A stretch of 6,318 bases of DNA. Source: an uncultured Saprospiraceae bacterium (lineage in GTDB: Bacteria; Bacteroidota; Bacteroidia; Chitinophagales; Saprospiraceae). The translations under genes and the position numbers were made by a program. Shown here one piece after another: positions 5,835-6,318 of this stretch (the first letter of the stretch is position 1; every line of letters begins with the position of its first letter). The stretch is from positions 1 through 6,318 of the forward strand of contig CALFYH010000440.1 of NCBI GenBank assembly GCA_937952155.1, in the 5' to 3' direction. Below the pieces are notes generated by a model. That model searched no databases. It saw nothing but the letters and a program-made list of their open reading frames with translations, and was not told the origin of the DNA.

Positions 5835-6318
5835 TTGCAGAAATATAGGAACATATATGTAGCAGCCACAAGTCAACACGTAGGCAAAACGACATCCACC
5901 TTGGGTTTGGTTTCTACTTTTATGAAAAAAGGACTAAAGGTGGGATATTGTAAGCCTGTAGGTCAAAAATTTCTCGATATTCAACACCTACGTGTTGATA
6001 AAGACACCATTTTATTTGCCGATCTGATCAATTTTGAGATTATCCCCGAATTGCATAGTCCCGTCATTTTGGGACCTGGTGCTACAGAAATGTATCTGGA
6101 TGCGCCAAATGCCGTCAATCTTGAAGGAATTTTGCGCAAAGCGGAATATGAATTGTCCAGATCAAATGAAATCGTCATTTATGAAGGTACTGGTCATCCT
6201 GGTGTAGGAAGTGTAGCGGATTTGTCAAACGCTCGCGTGGCAAAATTGTTGAATGCTGGTGTTGTGATGGTTGTTGAAGGCGGAATCGGTAGTACCATCG
6301 ATATGCTCAATATGACGA
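5835..6318 (+). CDS. BioD/Pta-N-like P-loop ATPase, N-terminal part, probable TTG start
   Basis: This is the first 161 codons of a protein that leaves the right edge. It belongs to the dethiobiotin synthetase-like P-loop group annotated as AAA family ATPase or phosphotransacetylase N-terminal-like. The P-loop is AATSQHVGKTT (10-20), aligning with the GTDTxVGKT loop of BioD. GYCKPVGQ (37-44) and LRVDKD (52-57) follow. A second strand, VIYEGTGHPGVGS (114-126), corresponds to the BioD-family segment after beta-4, and VVMVVEGGIGST (143-154) follows. In frame, a TAA at 5823-5825 lies just upstream and no ATG occurs before codon 30 (5922), which is beyond the P-loop. TTG at 5835 gives M-Q-K-Y-R-N-I-Y-V, a sensible N-terminus, and is chosen. 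An out-of-frame ATG at 5825 would fit if one T were absent from the T5 run at 5828-5832. The substrate is unknown, and no acetate kinase or biotin genes are in view. Confidence 0.8.
   Translation, partial: MQKYRNIYVAATSQHVGKTTSTLGLVSTFMKKGLKVGYCKPVGQKFLDIQHLRVDKDTILFADLINFEIIPELHSPVILGPGATEMYLDAPNAVNLEGILRKAEYELSRSNEIVIYEGTGHPGVGSVADLSNARVAKLLNAGVVMVVEGGIGSTIDMLNMT
5873..5998. repeat. 12-bp inverted repeat with nested hairpin inside the ATPase gene
   Basis: TCAACACGTAGG at 5873-5884 is the perfect reverse complement of CCTACGTGTTGA at 5987-5998, with 102 bp between. The right arm also forms a local hairpin: TCAACAC (5981-5987), loop CTAC, GTGTTGA (5992-5998), a perfect 7-bp stem with a 4-nt loop. 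The two pairings share the right arm and exclude each other in RNA. The left arm lies in the P-loop codons (QHVG) and the right copy encodes QHLRV, so shared His codon context may explain part of it. No function is claimed. Confidence 0.6.

Noticed and set aside
5981..6178. Minus-strand 65-codon open frame opposite the ATPase gene
   Set aside because: It has no family resemblance and lies antisense to a clearly conserved P-loop protein, so it is a shadow.
1..6318. Defence island, CRISPR array, mobile element or new multi-gene system
   Set aside because: All complete genes but the TerB-like one belong to recognised housekeeping families; no regularly spaced repeats, transposase, integrase or tRNA attachment site is visible.

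Overview
The window looks like a chromosomal segment of an AT-rich member of the Bacteroidota. The evidence is: no clear Shine-Dalgarno sequences before the genes; several exact matches to the Bacteroidota -7 promoter box TAnnTTTG; a secreted protein whose predicted mature end begins with Gln, as is common in this phylum; and a BshB1-type bacillithiol deacetylase. I cannot place it below phylum from this sequence with confidence.

Layout. At the left edge on the minus strand is the first 49 residues of a secreted protein (1-147), preceded by a TerB-like protein (210-629). A plus-strand pair follows: a beta-ketoacyl-ACP synthase III (fabH-like, 735-1790) and the bacillithiol deacetylase bshB1 (1845-2564), which has its own well-formed promoter. 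These converge, with 3 bp between stop codons, on a minus-strand pair: pyrE (3675-4322) followed by an M42 aminopeptidase (2568-3647). pyrE is head to head with a plus-strand NUDIX gene (4326-5000); the start codons are 3 bp apart, so promoter elements probably lie inside the opposing gene. The NUDIX gene is followed 2 bp later by a monofunctional peptidoglycan glycosyltransferase (mtgA, 5003-5740). The right edge is the start of a BioD/Pta-N-like P-loop ATPase (5835 to the edge). It can only be read with a TTG start codon, or with a one-base correction that brings an upstream ATG into frame.

Function. Most genes are housekeeping: fatty-acid initiation, thiol redox buffer synthesis, pyrimidine synthesis, peptide turnover and cell-wall glycan polymerisation. 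They do not form one pathway. I see no mobile element, CRISPR array, tRNA, rRNA or defence system, and no gene-free stretch longer than about 105 bp. The points most worth a second look are the TTG/possible frameshift start at 5825-5848, the nested inverted repeats at 5873-5998 just inside that gene, and the very tight pyrE/NUDIX divergent junction.
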